7,597 nt of DNA, from assembly GCA_903887035.1 (NCBI GenBank), contig CAISOG010000069.1:1-7597 (forward strand). The letters are read 5' to 3'. Shown here one piece after another: positions 5,349 to 7,597 of the stretch (its first letter is position 1; each line of letters starts with the position of its first letter). This DNA is from an uncultured Holosporaceae bacterium. GTDB taxonomy: Bacteria; Pseudomonadota; Alphaproteobacteria; CAISOG01. The notes beneath the pieces were generated by a model. The model did no database searches. It was not told the DNA's origin and worked only from the letters and a program-made list of their open reading frames with translations. The position numbers were made by a program, and so were the translations under genes.

Positions 5349-6746
5349 TTAGGATTTTTTGGCCAGTGACGACCGAATCGCCACCACGATCCCCTCAACC
5401 TGGGGCAGTGCCAATTTTTCCAAATTGGCCGCATAGGGCAGAGGCACATCCTCAGCCGCCACCCGAATCACGGGGGCATCCAACCAGTCAAAGGCATGTT
5501 CCATGGCAATCGCCGCCAATTCTGAACCGATGCCGCACACCGGCCAGCTTTCCTCAACACTGACCAGGCGGTTGGTTTTTTTGATCGAGGCAACGATGGT
5601 GTCAATGTCCAGCGGCCTTATGGTTCGCAGGTCAATCACCTCAACGCTAATCCCCTCCGCCGCCAATTGCTCGGCCGCCTCCAACGCCTTGCCCACCATG
5701 ATGGAATAGGCGGTCACGGTCACATCGGTACCAGCCCGCGCCACCCTGGCCTTACCAATCGGCACGATATGGTCGGGATCGGTTGGCACATCGTCAAAGC
5801 TTTGGCCGTAGAGAATCTCATTTTCCAAAAAGATAATCGGGTTGGGGTCACGAATGGCCGCCTTCAACAAGCCTTTGGCATCGGCCGCGCTGTAGGGCGC
5901 CACCACCTTTAGGCCGGGGCAGTGGGCGTACCAGCTGGCATAGCATTGGCTGTGTTGCGCCGCCACGCGTGATGCCGCGCCGTTGGGACCACGGAACACG
6001 ATCGGGCAACCCATCTGCCCGCCCGACATATACAGGGTCTTGGCGGCAGAGTTGATGATCTGGTCAATCGCCTGCATCGCAAAGTTAAAAGTCATGAATT
6101 CGATAATCGGCTTCAGGCCACCAAAGGCCGCCCCCACCCCCAGGCCAGCAAAGCCATGTTCGGTAATCGGGCTGTCAATCACCCGCTGGGCACCAAATTC
6201 CTGCAACAAGCCCTGACTGATTTTGTAGGCGCCCTGATATTCCGCCACCTCCTCCCCCATCAAAAAGACGGTGGAATCGGCACGCATTTCCTCAGCCATC
6301 GCATCGCGCAGGGCGTCGCGCACGGTTTGCTTGGTGGTGACACCCGTAAAGGGGGTTTCCTCAACCGCGACAGCGGTTGGATTGTTGCGCAAAGCGGCAC
6401 TGTTACTGGCCATCGGGGACTCCTCAGTTTGATTCGGCGTTTGATTCGGCGTGGTTGATGCTGGTGACGATGCCGCACCAGCAGAGGGGAGCACAACCGC
6501 CACCTCCCCCTCTGCCAAAATCATGGCAATCGGGGTGTTGACTGCCATCCCCTCAACGCCTTCTTGGATTAAAATCTGGGTCAGGCGACCTTCATCGACC
6601 GCCTCAATCTCCATCACCGCCTTGTCGGTTTCCACTTCGGCCAGCAAATCGCCGGCACGCACGGCATCCCCCACCGCCTTCAGCCAGCGAACCAGCTTTC
6701 CTTCGGTCATGGTGGGCGACAGGGCAGGCATAAAAAGGGCTGGCAT
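5349..6746 (-). CDS. pdhB: Pyruvate dehydrogenase E1 beta subunit with N-terminal lipoyl domain
   Basis: With E1-alpha this subunit decarboxylates pyruvate on thiamine diphosphate and acetylates lipoyl groups. The 465 residues start with a lipoyl domain (1-80, lipoylated Lys42 in ETDKA). A linker rich in Ser, Thr, Pro and Asn follows (about 85-135, with TPNQTPNQ at 99-106). The E1-beta core spans about 137-460. Core landmarks are MGEEVAEYQGAYKISQGL (163-180), ITEHGFAG with Glu196, VFRGPNGA (250-257) and AAQHSQ with His265. Glu196 aligns with the glutamate that activates the cofactor in the human enzyme, and His265 with a conserved active-site histidine. The fused lipoyl domain is a known alphaproteobacterial arrangement. 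The start lies 3 nt after the pdhA stop with only a distant AAGG upstream, which suggests translational coupling. A much better ribosome site sits inside the gene before Met112 and could give a lipoyl-free form. Confidence 0.95.
   Translation of the reverse strand: MPALFMPALSPTMTEGKLVRWLKAVGDAVRAGDLLAEVETDKAVMEIEAVDEGRLTQILIQEGVEGMAVNTPIAMILAEGEVAVVLPSAGAASSPASTTPNQTPNQTEESPMASNSAALRNNPTAVAVEETPFTGVTTKQTVRDALRDAMAEEMRADSTVFLMGEEVAEYQGAYKISQGLLQEFGAQRVIDSPITEHGFAGLGVGAAFGGLKPIIEFMTFNFAMQAIDQIINSAAKTLYMSGGQMGCPIVFRGPNGAASRVAAQHSQCYASWYAHCPGLKVVAPYSAADAKGLLKAAIRDPNPIIFLENEILYGQSFDDVPTDPDHIVPIGKARVARAGTDVTVTAYSIMVGKALEAAEQLAAEGISVEVIDLRTIRPLDIDTIVASIKKTNRLVSVEESWPVCGIGSELAAIAMEHAFDWLDAPVIRVAAEDVPLPYAANLEKLALPQVEGIVVAIRSSLAKKS
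6411..6425 (-). promoter_or_regulatory. Candidate internal ribosome-binding site and ATG within pdhB
   Basis: On the minus strand GAGGAG (6425 to 6420) lies 6 nt before an in-frame ATG (6413-6411), codon 112 of pdhB. Starting here gives 354 residues, beginning MASNSAALR, with the whole E1-beta core and no lipoyl domain. The match and spacing are better than those at the full-length start. The same bases encode Glu-Glu in the linker, so the match could be coincidental. Confidence 0.4.
6427..6450. repeat. Two tandem copies of a 12-bp unit in the pdhB linker
   Basis: GTTTGATTCGGC occurs at 6427-6438 and again at 6439-6450. It encodes the duplicated tetrapeptide TPNQ-TPNQ in the flexible linker between the lipoyl domain and the E1-beta core. 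A length of 12 keeps the frame, so copy-number change would only lengthen or shorten the linker. Confidence 0.9.
6700..6731. repeat. Lipoyl-domain coding repeat, copy in pdhB
   Basis: This is the partner of 5246-5277 in pdhC: 29 of 32 bases are identical in the same orientation. A second similar block follows in both genes, over the lipoyl-lysine region encoding ETDKAVMExEAVDEG. Confidence 0.8.
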
Positions 6747-6749
6747 TGG

Positions 6750-7597
6750 CTAGGCTACCTTAAGCACGTCGGTGTACAGCTCGCTGGCATCCGGCTCTGG
6801 ACTTTCCTGAGCAAAAGTGGCGGAATCGGTCACCACCACCTTCACCTCATCATCAATCTGTTTCAACGCCGCCTCGGTCACGCCCGCCTTTATCAAATAC
6901 GGCTTAAGGTTTTCGATCGGATCCCGATTCTCCCGCATTTCCTGCACCTCTTCCTTGCTGCGGTATTTGGCAGGGTCGGACATGGAGTGGCCACGATAGC
7001 GGTAGGTATCCATTTCCAGCAGATAGGGGCCCTTGCCCGCGCGAATATGGGCAACAGCGCGCGCGCCAGCCTCCCGCACCGCCAACACGTCCATGCCATC
7101 AACCCGCTCCCCCGGAATGCCCCAGGGTTCGCCGCGACGGAACAACTCTGGGCTGGCGCAACCACGGTTGACCGAGGTGCCCATGCTGTAGTGGTTGTTC
7201 TCAATCACATACAACACCGGTAATTTCCACAGGGCGGCCATGTTAAAACTTTCATAAACCTGCCCCTGGTTGACCGCACCATCCCCCAGATAGGTAAAGC
7301 TGACCGCGCCAGTCTCCTGATATTTGGCGGCAAAAGCCAAACCCGTCCCAATCGGCACCTGCGCGCCAACGATACCATGACCACCATAAAAATGTTTTTC
7401 GCGGCTGAACATATGCATGGATCCGCCCTTACCTTTAGAATAGCCGCCAATCCGCCCCGTCAGCTCCGCCATCACCCCGCGCGCCTGCATCCCGCAGGCC
7501 AGCATATGGCCATGGTCACGATAGCTGGTAATCACCGCATCGCCCTCCTCCGCCACGTCTTGCAGGCCGACCACCACCGCCTCTTGCCCAATATACA
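6750..7597 (-). CDS. pdhA: Pyruvate dehydrogenase E1 alpha subunit (5' end outside window)
   Basis: E1-alpha binds thiamine diphosphate and, with PdhB, carries out the rate-limiting decarboxylation of pyruvate. The C-terminal 281 codons are present. The frame stays open to the right edge, where it reads YIGQEAVVVGLQ, a conserved family segment. A start at the GTG near 7577 would therefore be wrong. Family proteins are about 340-350 residues, so roughly 65 are missing. Motifs numbered from the first visible residue are YRDHGH (25-30), KGKGGSMHMF (54-63), the thiamine-diphosphate motif GDGAVNQG (104-111) closing with ENN (132-134), and the loop YRYRGHSMSDP (198-208). That loop carries phosphorylation sites in the mitochondrial enzyme. 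It is the first of the visible operon genes and ends 3 nt before pdhB. The promoter lies outside the window. The alpha/beta form differs from the single-chain AceE of E. coli. Confidence 0.96.
   Translation of the reverse strand, partial: YIGQEAVVVGLQDVAEEGDAVITSYRDHGHMLACGMQARGVMAELTGRIGGYSKGKGGSMHMFSREKHFYGGHGIVGAQVPIGTGLAFAAKYQETGAVSFTYLGDGAVNQGQVYESFNMAALWKLPVLYVIENNHYSMGTSVNRGCASPELFRRGEPWGIPGERVDGMDVLAVREAGARAVAHIRAGKGPYLLEMDTYRYRGHSMSDPAKYRSKEEVQEMRENRDPIENLKPYLIKAGVTEAALKQIDDEVKVVVTDSATFAQESPEPDASELYTDVLKVA

Noticed and set aside
7575..7577. GTG near 7577 as the start of pdhA
   Set aside because: The frame continues upstream to the window edge with the conserved sequence YIGQEA, so this is an internal valine codon of a truncated gene.

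Overview
The window looks like a piece of an alphaproteobacterial chromosome of moderate GC content. Two features suggest this. First, the pyruvate dehydrogenase (PDH) cluster has a separate E1-alpha, an E1-beta carrying its own N-terminal lipoyl domain, then E2 and E3; that arrangement is typical of Alphaproteobacteria. Second, a gene whose N-terminus resembles exported DUF2066 proteins is divergent from purM, a neighbourhood I recall from alphaproteobacterial genomes. Genus or order cannot be decided from the sequence alone.

Layout from left to right. Positions 1-170 (minus) hold the first 56 codons of a secreted protein, probably DUF2066 family, cut by the window edge. It diverges across a 57-nt gap from purM (228-1319, plus), the fifth-step enzyme of purine synthesis. 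A 163-nt spacer follows that opens with a near-perfect 22-bp palindrome. Next is a 329-residue single-pass membrane protein of unknown function (1483-2472, plus), in the place where purN often sits. A 95-nt gap between convergent genes contains three 10-bp tandem repeats that are strongly G-rich on the minus strand.

The rest (2568-7597, minus) is the PDH operon, transcribed right to left as pdhA (5' end outside the window), pdhB, pdhC, lpd, with gaps of 3, 53 and 13 nt. The products form one complex. E1 (PdhA/PdhB) decarboxylates pyruvate on thiamine diphosphate and reductively acetylates a lipoyl group. E2 (PdhC) passes the acetyl group to CoA. E3 (Lpd) reoxidises the dihydrolipoyl group with FAD and NAD+. 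The catalytic and cofactor motifs that could be inspected are intact in all four.

No RNA genes, CRISPR arrays, insertion sequences or phage genes were seen, and there is no gene-free stretch over 300 nt. The window is largely core metabolism. The points most worth a second look are a well-formed internal ribosome-binding site and ATG inside pdhB that could yield a lipoyl-free E1-beta, the uncharacterised four-cysteine membrane protein, the palindrome behind purM, and the G-rich repeats behind lpd.
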